Shown in pieces: positions 28,195 to 39,400 of a stretch of DNA of 64,000 bases; the stretch's first letter is position 1; each line of letters begins with the position of its first letter. The stretch spans positions 124,001-188,000 of the forward strand of contig SEBV01000010.1 of NCBI GenBank assembly GCA_004172865.1, written 5' to 3'. The notes below the pieces were generated by a model, which was not told where the DNA came from, did not search any database, and saw only the letters and a list, made by a program, of their open reading frames with translations. A program made the translations under genes and the position numbers. This DNA comes from Gammaproteobacteria bacterium (lineage in GTDB: Bacteria > Pseudomonadota > Gammaproteobacteria > Pseudomonadales > Cellvibrionaceae).

Positions 28195-31100
28195 ATGCTC
28201 AAGCTAATTGCACGTTTATTTGGAGTTATTACTTTTCTTGCCAGCATAAATTGCATCGCTATTGAAGTCCCAAAATCTCTTGAAGAATGGAAACCTTGGG
28301 TATTGGAAAAACATCCCGAAATCAACTGCCCTGTTCTCTTCGATAGCGCTGAGCGCGATTGCGTATGGCCGTCTGAATTGCGTATCGACGCAAACGCAAA
28401 TAGCGCAAAATTTTCGCAACGAGTCGAAGTTTATAAAAGCGAATGGGTTGAGTTACCTGGTCACGCCGGACTTTGGCCGCAGGATGTTACTGACAACAAT
28501 GCAAGAATTCCTGTTCGCGATAATGAAAACATTCCTGAAGTTTACTTAAATGTTGGCGTACACGAATTGAAAGGTGAAATTCGCTGGAGCGAAATGCCGC
28601 GCACACTGCCCGTTCCGGAACAAACTGGAATTATTCGATTAACCCTCAATGGAAAAACAATTACGGCACCAGCACTGGAAGGTAATAATCAACTCTGGCT
28701 TACCGCAAGTGAAAAACAAAATGCCACAGCGCATCAAGACTCATTCGATCTGCGAGTGTTCCGCAAAATTGATGACACAATTCCATTGCGACTTACTACA
28801 ACATTACAAATCGATGTAAGTGGAAAAGAGCGCGAAGTGCAACTCGGACAATTTTTATTAAACGGATTTACTCCAGTAGAATTTACTAGCCAATTACCCG
28901 CAAGAATTGAAAAAGATGGAAACCTGCGTGTGCAAGTTAAATCCGGCTCATGGGAAATAATACTCGTCAGCCAATCGAACGCGCCCATTAAACAACTGTC
29001 ATTTAAAGCCAATTCAGAGTTGTGGCCGCAGCAGGAGATTTGGGTGTTTTCGGCAGAGCGTCAGCTTCGTAGTGTACAAATATCTGGCGCACAAACTATA
29101 GATCCTCAACAAACTCAACTGCCCGAAGATTGGAAGAATTTACCGGCTTATTTAGTTACACCAGAAACTCATTTCATTATGGAAGAATTGCAACGCGGTG
29201 AAAGTAAATCTACTGGTAACGAGTTACGACTTAATCGCGATGCGTGGTTAAGTTTTAACGGCGAAAAATTTATTTTCAATGATCAAATCCATGGCAATAT
29301 TCATGCATCACGATTGGAAACTATCAAACCTGTTGAACTTACACATGCGCAAATTAATGGCCAATCACAACTCATTACACAATTAGCGAATAATCCAAAT
29401 TCCGGGATTGAAATTCGTAGCCGCGATATAAATGTTAATGCTGTAAGTCAATTGGCCAAGTCATCGACAATTCCAGTGACCGGTTGGAACGAAGAATTTA
29501 ATTCGGCATCCACCCAATTACACTTACCACCGGGTTGGTCGCTGTTAACCGCGACAGGCGTGAGCAGCGAATATGGTAGCTGGGTTTCGCGGTGGAGTTT
29601 GTGGGATATTTTCGCAGTGCTGATTATCGTAATTGCAATTGCTCGTGTTACCAAACCTGCTTATGGCCTGCTTGCCGCTGCAACTATTATTTTGATTTAT
29701 CAGCGCACAGGCGCACCGGTTTTTATTTGGCTTAACCTTATTGCTGTACTTGCACTCGCCAAATTTGTAACAGGAAAATTCAAAAACTTTATTCAACGTT
29801 ACGCCTACGTTAGTTTTTTATTGCTCGCATTAATTACACTTCCCTTTGCGGTGCGTGAAGCAAGAATATTTGTTAACCCGCAATTGGAACATGAATATTT
29901 CTGGGATTGGTCGTCATCATTTATATCCACATCCGACAAAAACAAGATCGCCTATATTAACGATTCAGTTAATTCTCCACCTCCTGCGCTTGATTTCGTA
30001 CCCAACGCACCAAATGCAGCACCAATGATGTCAGAGCAAGTAGAGACGGAAGAAGTTGTAGTGACTGGTGCACGTGCGGAACGCAAAGAAAAACGAGACG
30101 TCGAGAAATATTCAAATGCGCAATCTGCATCGACGTTACATCGCACGCCAGGAGTACAAATTCAAAAATCCTATGATCCAAATCAACAAACTCAAACCGG
30201 CACTGCAGTACCTAATTTCAATCTCAACACAATCAATCTGCAATGGGATGGTCCAGTGAAAGCCGACGAGACAACAACTCTCGTGTTAGTTTCGCCTTGG
30301 ATAAATCGACTAGGCCATTTACTTTCCGTATTATTACCTTTGGGATTAGCAGGAATTTTGTTGCAACAGGCGGCGCTGGTTTTTGATAAGAAATTTTCTT
30401 TGCCAACACTTAATAAAAAAGCAATTTCCGGAATTCTGCCAACTTTGATTATCGCCAGTGTTTTGTTCTCACCGGCTGAACCGGTTAATGCTCAAGTGCA
30501 AATAGATCCGGCAATTTTAAAAGAATTGGAGACTCGCTTAACGAAAGCGCCAAAATGTTTACCAAATTGCGCAGCAATTGAAAGCGCAAATATTGCGGTA
30601 AAAGAAGATCGATTAACCATTGAACTTGTTGTTCACAGTAACGATTTAATTTCACTACCCTTACCTGCTGATCACGAACAATGGTGGCCAGACCAAGTGA
30701 CAGTAGATGACAAAGCTGCAACGCTGGTACAAACATCAGATAAAGAGTTGTTAGTAAGTTTGCCGAAAGGCAGACATAGCATCAGCATAAAAGCAGATCT
30801 GCAAGGGCGTGATGCTCTCAATTTAAATTTTCCAGTGCAATTACATAATGTAATTTCATCGACCAGCGGCTGGGAAATCAGCGGCATTCCTACTCAAGAG
30901 CAAGCAAGTCTGTCGTTACAATTACAACGGGTGGAGCAAGACAAAAATTCGACCAAAGCTGAACATTTACGCGCTGACCCTATAACGCCTTTTGTAATTG
31001 TTAAGCGTGAATTAAATTTGGGATTGGAATGGACTCTCACCACTACCGTGACACGCGTTGCACCTGAATTTGGCGCTATCAACATTGAAATGCCTGCAAT

Positions 31101-32370
31101 TGCAGGTGAATCGCCGTTATCAACTCAATTAACGCCAGCCGGTAAAATTTCTGTGCACCTTGAGGCGAATCAAAGTGAGCTTCAGTGGCATTCAAGTATT
31201 AAACAAATTACACCGCTGGAATTAAAAGCCTCGCAAAATGTACCTTGGGCAGAAATCTGGAGTTTAGATGTTTCACCGATATGGCATGCAGAAACCAAGG
31301 GCATTGCGCCAGTACAAATGGATAAGCACCAATACCTTCCTATCTGGCAGCCATGGCCCGGTGAGTCACTCACTATCGACTTAATTAAACCTAAGGCAAC
31401 TAAAGGAAGCTACGTTACTATCGATAGGGCTAACTTTACTTATCAGCCCGGCAATCGCAGCAGTTTGAGCAAATTAATGTTTAATATTCGCACTAATCAA
31501 GGCGGACAATATTCATTCAAATTGCCGCAAGATGCTCAATTGGCGAAAGTAGAAATTGATAACGCAGAGCAAACCATCTCCACCACCAGTGGCACTTTAA
31601 AATTGCCGTTGCACCCAGGCTCACAAACCATTTCGTTGCAATGGAAATCTGAAGAAGGTTTAAGTTTTGTTACTCGCTCACCCGAATTTTCTCTGGAGCA
31701 AGGCAGCAGCAACCAAACCATTAACATAGAGTTGCCAGGCAATCGTTGGCCATTATTTGTGGGTGGGCCATTAATGGGGCCAAGCATTTTGTTGTGGGGA
31801 ATGTTGTTGGTAATAAGTGTAGTTGGCTACGCATTGGGCCGCAGCCAGTTAACACCCTTGAAACCTTATGAGTGGGTATTATTAGGCTTAGGCATTTGCA
31901 CACTGAATTTCACGGTGTTTGTGTTGGTGGCGTTGTGGCTAATTGCACTCAACCAACGTGGAAAGCTAACGCGAATTTCCAGTGCATTAAAATTTAAATT
32001 TTTGCAGGTGGGATTATTTGCATTATCAATCATCGCGCTCGGAACATTAATAACAACCTTGCCAGATGGATTGCTAAGCGCACCCGATATGCATGTACTG
32101 GGTAATGAATCCTATCAAAATAATTTTAAGTGGTATCAGGATTATAGTGATATGGATTTCCCGCAGGCATGGATACTCTCATTGCCTTTGTGGTGTTACA
32201 AAGTCGTTATGTTGGTGTGGTCACTGTGGCTTGCAGCCTCATTATTAAGATGGATCCGCTGGTCATGGCAGCAACTAAGCCATAACGGATTGTGGCATGC
32301 GGATACGACAATTATCGACAAGCCTACAACGGTAATTACCGTAGCGGATAATCAAGTGGAAAAATCCTAA
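28195..32370 (+). CDS. Very large membrane/periplasmic protein of unknown function
   Basis: 1391 residues, no family name recognised. A signal peptide (1-22) leads into a ~440-residue beta-rich periplasmic region. Then come about four membrane helices at ~470-553, a short soluble stretch (554-700) holding EEVVVTGARAERKEKRDVEK at 619-638, hydrophobic segments at ~706-728 and ~743-760, a second beta-rich domain (~765-1185), and four more helices at ~1190-1352. The alternation suggests an inner-membrane protein with large periplasmic lobes. The EEVVVTGAR stretch resembles the region at the start of TonB-dependent receptors. Cysteines cluster at KCLPNCAAIE (787-796). Monocistronic: gltA terminator before it and its own terminator after. 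A role in cell-envelope or polysaccharide handling is only a guess. Confidence 0.85.
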   Translation: MLKLIARLFGVITFLASINCIAIEVPKSLEEWKPWVLEKHPEINCPVLFDSAERDCVWPSELRIDANANSAKFSQRVEVYKSEWVELPGHAGLWPQDVTDNNARIPVRDNENIPEVYLNVGVHELKGEIRWSEMPRTLPVPEQTGIIRLTLNGKTITAPALEGNNQLWLTASEKQNATAHQDSFDLRVFRKIDDTIPLRLTTTLQIDVSGKEREVQLGQFLLNGFTPVEFTSQLPARIEKDGNLRVQVKSGSWEIILVSQSNAPIKQLSFKANSELWPQQEIWVFSAERQLRSVQISGAQTIDPQQTQLPEDWKNLPAYLVTPETHFIMEELQRGESKSTGNELRLNRDAWLSFNGEKFIFNDQIHGNIHASRLETIKPVELTHAQINGQSQLITQLANNPNSGIEIRSRDINVNAVSQLAKSSTIPVTGWNEEFNSASTQLHLPPGWSLLTATGVSSEYGSWVSRWSLWDIFAVLIIVIAIARVTKPAYGLLAAATIILIYQRTGAPVFIWLNLIAVLALAKFVTGKFKNFIQRYAYVSFLLLALITLPFAVREARIFVNPQLEHEYFWDWSSSFISTSDKNKIAYINDSVNSPPPALDFVPNAPNAAPMMSEQVETEEVVVTGARAERKEKRDVEKYSNAQSASTLHRTPGVQIQKSYDPNQQTQTGTAVPNFNLNTINLQWDGPVKADETTTLVLVSPWINRLGHLLSVLLPLGLAGILLQQAALVFDKKFSLPTLNKKAISGILPTLIIASVLFSPAEPVNAQVQIDPAILKELETRLTKAPKCLPNCAAIESANIAVKEDRLTIELVVHSNDLISLPLPADHEQWWPDQVTVDDKAATLVQTSDKELLVSLPKGRHSISIKADLQGRDALNLNFPVQLHNVISSTSGWEISGIPTQEQASLSLQLQRVEQDKNSTKAEHLRADPITPFVIVKRELNLGLEWTLTTTVTRVAPEFGAINIEMPAIAGESPLSTQLTPAGKISVHLEANQSELQWHSSIKQITPLELKASQNVPWAEIWSLDVSPIWHAETKGIAPVQMDKHQYLPIWQPWPGESLTIDLIKPKATKGSYVTIDRANFTYQPGNRSSLSKLMFNIRTNQGGQYSFKLPQDAQLAKVEIDNAEQTISTTSGTLKLPLHPGSQTISLQWKSEEGLSFVTRSPEFSLEQGSSNQTINIELPGNRWPLFVGGPLMGPSILLWGMLLVISVVGYALGRSQLTPLKPYEWVLLGLGICTLNFTVFVLVALWLIALNQRGKLTRISSALKFKFLQVGLFALSIIALGTLITTLPDGLLSAPDMHVLGNESYQNNFKWYQDYSDMDFPQAWILSLPLWCYKVVMLVWSLWLAASLLRWIRWSWQQLSHNGLWHADTTIIDKPTTVITVADNQVEKS

Positions 32371-32396
32371 CGATAATTTTAACTATTGATTTAAAT

Positions 32397-32441
32397 GACA
32401 ATCACAGCGATAAAAAGCGCTTCGCTATGATTGTCTTTTTT
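32397..32441 (+). terminator. Terminator after the 1391-residue protein gene
   Basis: GACAATCACAGCGA and TCGCTATGATTGTC arms (one mismatch) followed by T6. Confidence 0.85.
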
Positions 32442-33169
32442 CAAATTAAATATTTTTTTTAAAATCGCCAAATTTTAAAACCAGCATACACATCACTAGA
32501 GAACCACATCACACGCGAATATTATAAAAAGAAATTGGCAACTAACCTCCTTACTACGAAAAATTTAAAACCATAAATGTACAATTTTTATTTGTCTTTT
32601 TACGTTTTACTCATCAAAAAATATTTTAGAATTTTAAACGACAAACGTTTTTAACTTGCTGATTACTAACAGGTTAAACGTGTACTTTTTATAAAATTTA
32701 CTCGTACAAATCAAATTGGGTTCGAATACGGCCGGTAGAACTACAGTAATTTATTACCAGCGTAATATTTCGCTGCTTGCTTCCTGCTTGTATGAAGTAT
32801 TTGCATAAATAGGCAGGAATTATTTGGCACGCCTAATTAAATCACTCTGGTTTTATTAGTCTCTTGAGATTTTTACTCGATAGCTGCGCGTTTGGTATTA
32901 CTCCATTAATAACGATAAAACACGCCAAAAAATGCCGGGCAATTAATTGCTAACCTCTTAATTGCTTCAGAATGGATGTAGCCCAAATGGAATTATTGTG
33001 TTTGAGGACAACCTGAGCAAAATGGATTTAAGGAGTGAATCGATGCAGAACAAGCACAAAGGAATTTTAACTTTTATCCTTTGTTTTCAATTCGCGTAAA
33101 TGTCTCCTCAACGAAACGCGGTTTTTATAAACAACGTTTTTGTAAACAATAATGGTTAGGAGAATAAAA
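32442..33169. other. Long AT-rich leader region upstream of first discoidin protein gene
   Basis: 728 bp without a long gene. It holds a short translated-looking frame at 33043-33099 with an AAGGAG ribosome site. The rest is AT-rich and probably carries the regulated promoter; I can point to no specific operator. Confidence 0.45.
33043..33099 (+). CDS. Possible 18-residue leader peptide
   Basis: ATG at 33043 with AAGGAG seven bases upstream encodes MQNKHKGILTFILCFQFA and stops at TAA 33097-33099. It lies 70 bases before the discoidin protein start. The peptide looks like a cut-off signal sequence (basic start, hydrophobic run). It may be a regulatory upstream frame or the remnant of a lost secreted-protein gene. 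Confidence 0.35.
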   Translation: MQNKHKGILTFILCFQFA

Positions 33170-35935
33170 ATGCTACACAAACTTTTGTTGCGGCTGCTCG
33201 CGGCTACGTCGCTGGCCGCGTTAATCGCCAACCCTGCCGCTGCGCAAACGCTACTCTCGCAAGGTAAAAGTGCAGTCGCCTCATCTACCGAAGGGGGCTT
33301 CACCGCTGCATTGGCGGTTGACGGAAATACCGGCTCGCGCTGGGCCAGTAATTACAATAATGCCGAATGGATTTACGTTGACCTCGGCGCTTCTTACGCG
33401 ATTAATCGCGTCGTGCTTAATTGGGAAGCGGCTTACGGCAAGGGCTACCAAATTCAGGTTTCCGATAACGCCACCACTTGGACAACAATTTTTACGACTG
33501 CAACCGGTGATGGCGCGATTGATGACCTTGCTGTTACCGGAACTGGCCGTTACGTTCGCTTGAATGGCGTAACCCGTGGTACTGGTTACGGCTATTCGCT
33601 GTGGGAATTTCAGGTTTACGGCGCACCAGTAACAACGAATAACCTGCTTTCACGATTTAAAACTACCACAGCTTCTTCACAGGAAGGCCCATGGGCTGCC
33701 AACAATGTTAACGACGGCAACACTACCACGCGTTGGGGTAGTAATTTCAATGATGCCGAATGGATCTACATTGACCTAGGTTCTTCAGCTTCAGTTCGCC
33801 GCGTTGTGTTGAATTGGGAAGCGGCTTACGGAAAATCCTATCAAATACAAACGTCGAATGATGCATCCATCTGGACAACGATTTACTCAACCACAACGGG
33901 CGACGGTGGAATTGATGATCTTACGGTGACAGGTACGGGCCGTTATGTACGACTAAACGGCCAGCTGCGCGCGACGGGTTACGGCTATTCGCTTTATGAA
34001 TTTGAAGTGTGGGGAACGCAAAATAGCGGTTCTGGCTCGTCCAATGATGTGCGTTCTTCATCTTCTTCAAGCAGATCATCCGTGCTTTCTTCGGTTAGCA
34101 CCTCAAGATCTTCGTTTTCGGTGAGCACATCGAGGGCAACATCTCTGGCAAGTTCATCTTCGGTAGTGAGTAGGTCTTCAGTGGTGAGCACATCGAAGTC
34201 GTCTTCAGTGGTAAGTACTTCTAGATCGTCTTTGTCATCAATCTCATCACGGTCTTCGTCATCTTCATCTTCAAATGCAGGAGGATTACCAAACTTCGGG
34301 CCGAATGTGCAGATTTTTGATCCGTCGCAACCCATTGCGGATATCCAAAGTAAAGTTAATGCGGTGTTTGCGGTACAAGAGAACAACCAATTCGGCACAC
34401 CACGCACCGCATTACTGTTTAAACCCGGCACTTACGATATTGATATTCCAGTCGGATTCTTCACCCACGTCATTGGTTTGGGCGCATTTCCAGATCAGGT
34501 AAAAATCGCCAGCGTTCGTTCTGAGGCGGTGCTGCCAAACAACAACGCAACGCAAAACTTCTGGCGCGGCGTTGAGAACTTTGCGGTTTACCCCAGTGGC
34601 GGTATGAGATGGGGCGTTTCGCAGGCTGTGCCGTTTCGCCGTATGCACGTAATCAATAACAACATCACGCTTTCTACCAACTTCGGTTGGGCGAGTGGCG
34701 GCTGGATGGCTGATTCACTGATTGATTACGATGTAACTGCCTATGCGCAGCAACAATGGGTATCGCGCAACTCGCAATGGGGCAGCTGGTCTGGCGCTTT
34801 GTGGAATATGGTGTTTGTGGGCATCCCTAATAATTTGCCCGGTGGAACCTGGCCGACCACGGCTAATACCTTCGTCAACACCACCCCCTTAGTGCGTGAA
34901 AAGCCGTTCCTTTACCTGAATGGCAGCAACTATGAAGTCATGGTTCCGCCGCTGAAATACAACAGTTCAGGCATTTCCTGGGCGAATAATCAGCAAGCGG
35001 GTACGTCGGTTTCGTTGGATGCCTTCTACATCGCTCGTTCAGATACAGATACCGCAGCAAGCATCAACAATGCCTTGAGCCAAGGCAAGCACTTGCTCCT
35101 GACGCCCGGTGTTTACAATTTGTCTGACCCGATTCAAGTAACTCGCGCAAATACTATCGTTTTAGGTATGGGCTTTGCGACTTTGCACCCAACAACTGGT
35201 AAAAAAGCCATCACTGTTGCCGATGTAGACGGCGTGATTGTGGCGCATCTGATGGTGGATGCGGATACCAACAACTCTCCGGTTCTGGTTGAAATTGGCG
35301 ATGCGAATAGCAATGCCAGCCATACATCCAACCCAACATCGGTGAGCGATGTATTCGTGCGCGTTGGCGGTAATGGCCCAGGCAAAGCGACCGTCGCTAT
35401 GCAAATCAATAGTAACGATGTGATTATCGACCACACCTGGTTATGGCGTGCAGACCACGGTGAGGGTGCGGGTTGGACTTCAAATACATCGCGTAATGGC
35501 TTAGTGGTTAACGGCAATAACGTAACCGCCTATGGCTTGTTCGTGGAGCATTTCCAGGAGTATCAAGTGCTGTGGAATGGCAACAACGGCAGAACTTACT
35601 TCTACCAATCCGAAATTCCGTATGATCCACCGAGCCAAGCGGTTTACAGCAGCGGTCCAGGAGTAAACGGTTGGGCCTCTTACAAAGTGGCCGATACCGT
35701 GACTAACCACGAAGCTTGGGGCTTGGGTATTTACGCGGTATTTACCTACCCGAACGTGTTCTTGTCACACGCGATTGAAGTGCCTAACTCACCTAATGTG
35801 AAGTTTCATCATATGGTGACCGTAAACTTAACGGCGAATGGCGCAATCCAAAATGTGATCAATAACACGGGTGGCACAACCTCGCCCGGTGTTGCCACAA
35901 ATACACCACGAGTAACGGATTACCCTGCGCAGTAA
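33170..35935 (+). CDS. Secreted double-discoidin protein with beta-helix-like C-terminal region (paralog 1)
   Basis: 921 residues from the ATG at 33170, which has AGGAG at good spacing; an ATG at 33152 would add six residues. Layout: signal peptide 1-26; F5/8 type C (CBM32-like) domains at ~27-152 and ~158-283; Ser-rich linker ~284-371; C-terminal ~550 residues rich in Asn, Gly and short beta repeats. Landmarks there are NQFGTPRTALLFKPGTYDID, LLLTPGVYNLSDPIQVTRAN, DHTWLWRADHGEGAGW and VEHFQEYQVLWNGNNGRTYF. These suggest a right-handed beta-helix, as in glucanases and lyases. I remember similar sequences in actinobacteria labelled 'adenylyl cyclase' or 'coagulation factor 5/8 domain protein', with no firm activity. 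Probably binds and perhaps cleaves a polysaccharide. Tandem with a paralog at 36409. Confidence 0.87.
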   Translation: MLHKLLLRLLAATSLAALIANPAAAQTLLSQGKSAVASSTEGGFTAALAVDGNTGSRWASNYNNAEWIYVDLGASYAINRVVLNWEAAYGKGYQIQVSDNATTWTTIFTTATGDGAIDDLAVTGTGRYVRLNGVTRGTGYGYSLWEFQVYGAPVTTNNLLSRFKTTTASSQEGPWAANNVNDGNTTTRWGSNFNDAEWIYIDLGSSASVRRVVLNWEAAYGKSYQIQTSNDASIWTTIYSTTTGDGGIDDLTVTGTGRYVRLNGQLRATGYGYSLYEFEVWGTQNSGSGSSNDVRSSSSSSRSSVLSSVSTSRSSFSVSTSRATSLASSSSVVSRSSVVSTSKSSSVVSTSRSSLSSISSRSSSSSSSNAGGLPNFGPNVQIFDPSQPIADIQSKVNAVFAVQENNQFGTPRTALLFKPGTYDIDIPVGFFTHVIGLGAFPDQVKIASVRSEAVLPNNNATQNFWRGVENFAVYPSGGMRWGVSQAVPFRRMHVINNNITLSTNFGWASGGWMADSLIDYDVTAYAQQQWVSRNSQWGSWSGALWNMVFVGIPNNLPGGTWPTTANTFVNTTPLVREKPFLYLNGSNYEVMVPPLKYNSSGISWANNQQAGTSVSLDAFYIARSDTDTAASINNALSQGKHLLLTPGVYNLSDPIQVTRANTIVLGMGFATLHPTTGKKAITVADVDGVIVAHLMVDADTNNSPVLVEIGDANSNASHTSNPTSVSDVFVRVGGNGPGKATVAMQINSNDVIIDHTWLWRADHGEGAGWTSNTSRNGLVVNGNNVTAYGLFVEHFQEYQVLWNGNNGRTYFYQSEIPYDPPSQAVYSSGPGVNGWASYKVADTVTNHEAWGLGIYAVFTYPNVFLSHAIEVPNSPNVKFHHMVTVNLTANGAIQNVINNTGGTTSPGVATNTPRVTDYPAQ

Positions 35936-35966
35936 TTAGACGCGTATACGTGATTTAGTAAAAAAC

Positions 35967-36001
35967 AAAAGCCGACGATGCTTTAAGCATTGTCGGCTTT
36001 T
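35967..36001 (+). terminator. Terminator after discoidin paralog 1
   Basis: AAAAGCCGACGATGC/GCATTGTCGGCTTTT with a TTTAA loop. Confidence 0.85.
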
Positions 36002-36408
36002 CCGTCTATCTCAGCATGCAATTCTACCCGCGTTAGAACCTGACACCGGAACTGGCTATTTTTTGCACTGATCTTTGTATATTTGTTAGGAATTTAACTC
36101 GAACCTTGCGATTGGTATCACGCCTCTGAGTAGAAAATTCCCACCGTTACCTTTTGGCGATCAAGCTTAACTTACTGAATTCTATAGCCTTTCAAATAAC
36201 TCTCAATTCCCACTTGTTTTTGGCAAATTATATTTGGTACGAAATGTTTATTCGTACGATAAGCCTCAACTGCCTCCCTATCATTTCCCTAGCAAACTGA
36301 TTTAAACGCCATCTCGATTTCTTTGTTGGCCATGTCGTTTGCGGCTCAATACAGTTCCTGTAAACCAGTTACATATCCTCAAATAACTATAATTTTGGAG
36401 ATCCACCT
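36002..36408. other. Intergenic region before discoidin paralog 2
   Basis: 407 bp. It carries a 7-bp inverted repeat GTACGAA/TTCGTAC at 36237-36257, which could be an operator, and a GGAG ribosome site before the ATG at 36409. No gene seen. Separate transcription from paralog 1 is likely because of the intervening terminator. Confidence 0.45.
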
Positions 36409-39400
36409 ATGTTGAACAAACATGTGTCCAGGTTACTTGCGCTAGCAACAATCTTTACTGCAACAACCTTCACTAACCTAGCCTCAGCGCAAACTTTGCT
36501 TTCACAGGGCAAAACCGCAATTGGCTCATCACAGGAAGGCGGGTTTACTCCGGCCTCTGCCATCGACGGCAATAACGGGACTCGCTGGGCGAGTAATTAC
36601 AATGATGCAGAATGGATCTACGTAGATTTGGGCGCAACCACGACCATTAATCGGGTTCTCCTCAATTGGGAAGCAGCTTACGGCAAGGCATACCAAATTC
36701 AGGTTTCAAATAACGCGAGCAACTGGACAACTATTTACTCCACCACGACGGGCGATGGCGCTACCGATGACCTCGCCGTTTCCGGCAGTGGGCGCTATGT
36801 GCGCATGAACGGCGTAACCCGTGGTACAGGTTACGGCTATTCACTCTGGGAGTTTCAAGTTTACGGTTCCGGTGCAACTAGCTCTGCAGCATCTGTCGCC
36901 AGCTCAGCCACTTCTGTAGCAAGTTCAGCAAGTAGCACGCCTGTTTCGGGTGCGGCTTTGCTATCTGCTAATGTGCCTGCAATCGCATCTACCCAGCAAG
37001 GTGGATTTGCCGCAACTGGCGCTGTTGATGGCAATACAGGTACACGTTGGGCGAGTAACTATAATGATGCCGAATGGATTTACCTCGACTTAGGCTCATC
37101 CGCCAACATCAGCCGCGTAGTGTTGAATTGGGAAGCGGCTTACGGTAAAGGCTACCAAATTCAAGTGTCTGATAACGCGAGCACCTGGACTAACATCTAC
37201 TCAACTACTAATGGCGATGGCGCTACTGATGACTTAGCGGTATCAGGCAGCGGTCGCTATGTGCGCATGAACGGTATTACGCGCGGAACTGGTTACGGTT
37301 ATTCGCTATGGGAGTTCCAGGTTTACGGTACACGCGGTGTGGCGACTTCTTCCGTGTCTTCATCAAAAGCATCATCAGCACTAGCGACTTCTTCATCTAA
37401 AACATCTTCAACTTCTGTTGCTAGCTCTGCCGTTTCTGTTGCCAGCTCGATTTCGTCTGCAAAAAGCTCAGCGGTATCAAGCGCTTCTGTAGCATCGAGC
37501 GTTTCATCGGTTTCCAGCACATCAGTCGCCTCTAGTAAATCATCAGCGGCAAACAGTTCAGCTCAGGCTGTGTGCTCTACTCTGCCGAGTGTTCCTGCTG
37601 GTTTGGCTGCGTCTGGCGTAACTTCCACCAGCTTAACCTTGTCATGGACTGCATCAACTCCCGGTACTAACTGTGCAATCACAGGTTATCGCGTATTTAA
37701 AAATGGTACCCAAACTGCAGCACCAACGGCGACTAACACCAGCCTTACCGGTTTGGTGGCAAGTACAAGCTACTCCTTAACGGTTGCTGCGGTGAACTCC
37801 TTTGGCGTATCTGGGCAAAGTGCTGTGCTTTTAGTATCAACCAGCACCAACTCAGCGACTCCTGACTTTGGTTCAAACGTGTTGATATTCGATAACACCA
37901 TGGATACCGCAACGATTCAAAGCCAAATCAACGCCATTTACACCATCCAGCAAAACAACCAATTCGGTACTCCACGTACGGCGATTTTCTTCAAGCCAGG
38001 TACTTACGATATCGATATTCCGGTTGGTTTCTTCACTCACGTAATGGGCTTGGGCGCGTTCCCTGACCAAGTTAAAGTTGCCAGCGTGCGTTCAGAAGCC
38101 GTATTGCCAAACAACAACGCAACCCAAAACTTCTGGCGTGGCGTTGAGAACTTTAGCGTTACCCAAAATTCAACAATGCGCTGGGGTGTTTCACAAGCGG
38201 TACCTTTCCGCCGCATGCACGTGTTGAATGGCATTCGTTTATCAGCTGATTATGGTTGGGCAAGCGGCGGCTGGATGGCTGATTCCTTGATCGATGGCGC
38301 GGTAGATTGCTGGTCGCAACAACAATGGATTTCACGCAACTCACAATGGGGTAGTTTTGCTGGTCAATTGTGGAATCAAGTGTTTGTCGGTATCCCCAAC
38401 AATGTTCCTACTGGTCAATGGCCAAACGAGGCTAATACCGTTGTGAACACCACACCTATTGTGCGTGAGAAGCCATTTGTTTACCTGAATGGCAGCAACT
38501 ATGAAGTTTTCGTTCCTGCATTGCGCACCAATACCACCGGTATCTCATGGGCGAATGGCCAGCAAGCTGGTACTTCGATTCCATTGGATCAGTTCTACCT
38601 AGCACACGCCGGTGTAGACACTTCGGCAACTATCAACGCGGCTCTCGCGCAAGGTAACGACTTGACCGATACCATTCAGGTCACTCGTGCTGACACCATC
38701 GTGTTGGGGATTGGTTTCGCGACCTTGCACCCAATCAACGGCAAAACAGCCTTATCAGTTGCCGATGTTGATGGCGTTAAGATCGCGCACCTGTTAGTAG
38801 ATGCTGGCACAACCAGTTCACCTGTCCTGATTCAAGTGGGCCAAACCGGCAGCAATGCAAGCCATGCATCCAACCCAACGTCGTTGATTGACATCTTCAT
38901 CCGTGTCGGTGGCGGCAGTGAGATTGGTAGAGCGGCCGTTAGTTTGTTGGTAAACAGCAGTGATGTAATCATCGACCACACCTGGATTTGGCGCGCAGAC
39001 CACGGCGTAGGCGCGAACACCACCGGTTGGACTATCAATACCGCTAAAAACGGTTTGGTTGTTAACGGCAATAACGTTACCGCTTACGGCTTGTTCGTTG
39101 AGCACTTCCAGGAATACCAAGTCTTGTGGAATGGTAATAACGGCAGAACTTACTTCTACCAATCTGAAATTCCGTACGACCCACCTTCTCAATCTGTATT
39201 CACCAGCGGTGCCGGTGTAAATGGTTGGGCGTCTTACAAGGTGGCGGATACCGTAACTAATCACGAAGCCTGGGGCTTGGGTGTTTACGCGGTGTTCACA
39301 TCACCTAACGTATTCCTCACCAGAGCGATTGAAGCACCTAACACACCAAATGTTAAATTCCACCATATGGTGACCGTGAATTTAACCGCAAACGGTGGGA

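Noticed and set aside
33994-34431. A 145-residue minus-strand frame rich in Asp and Glu
   Set aside because: It is the complement of the Ser-rich linker codons of discoidin paralog 1; the acidic pattern is a by-product of TCT/TCA/TCG repeats.
37323-37520. A minus-strand acidic frame opposite the linker of paralog 2
   Set aside because: Same artefact of the Ser/Ala linker codons.
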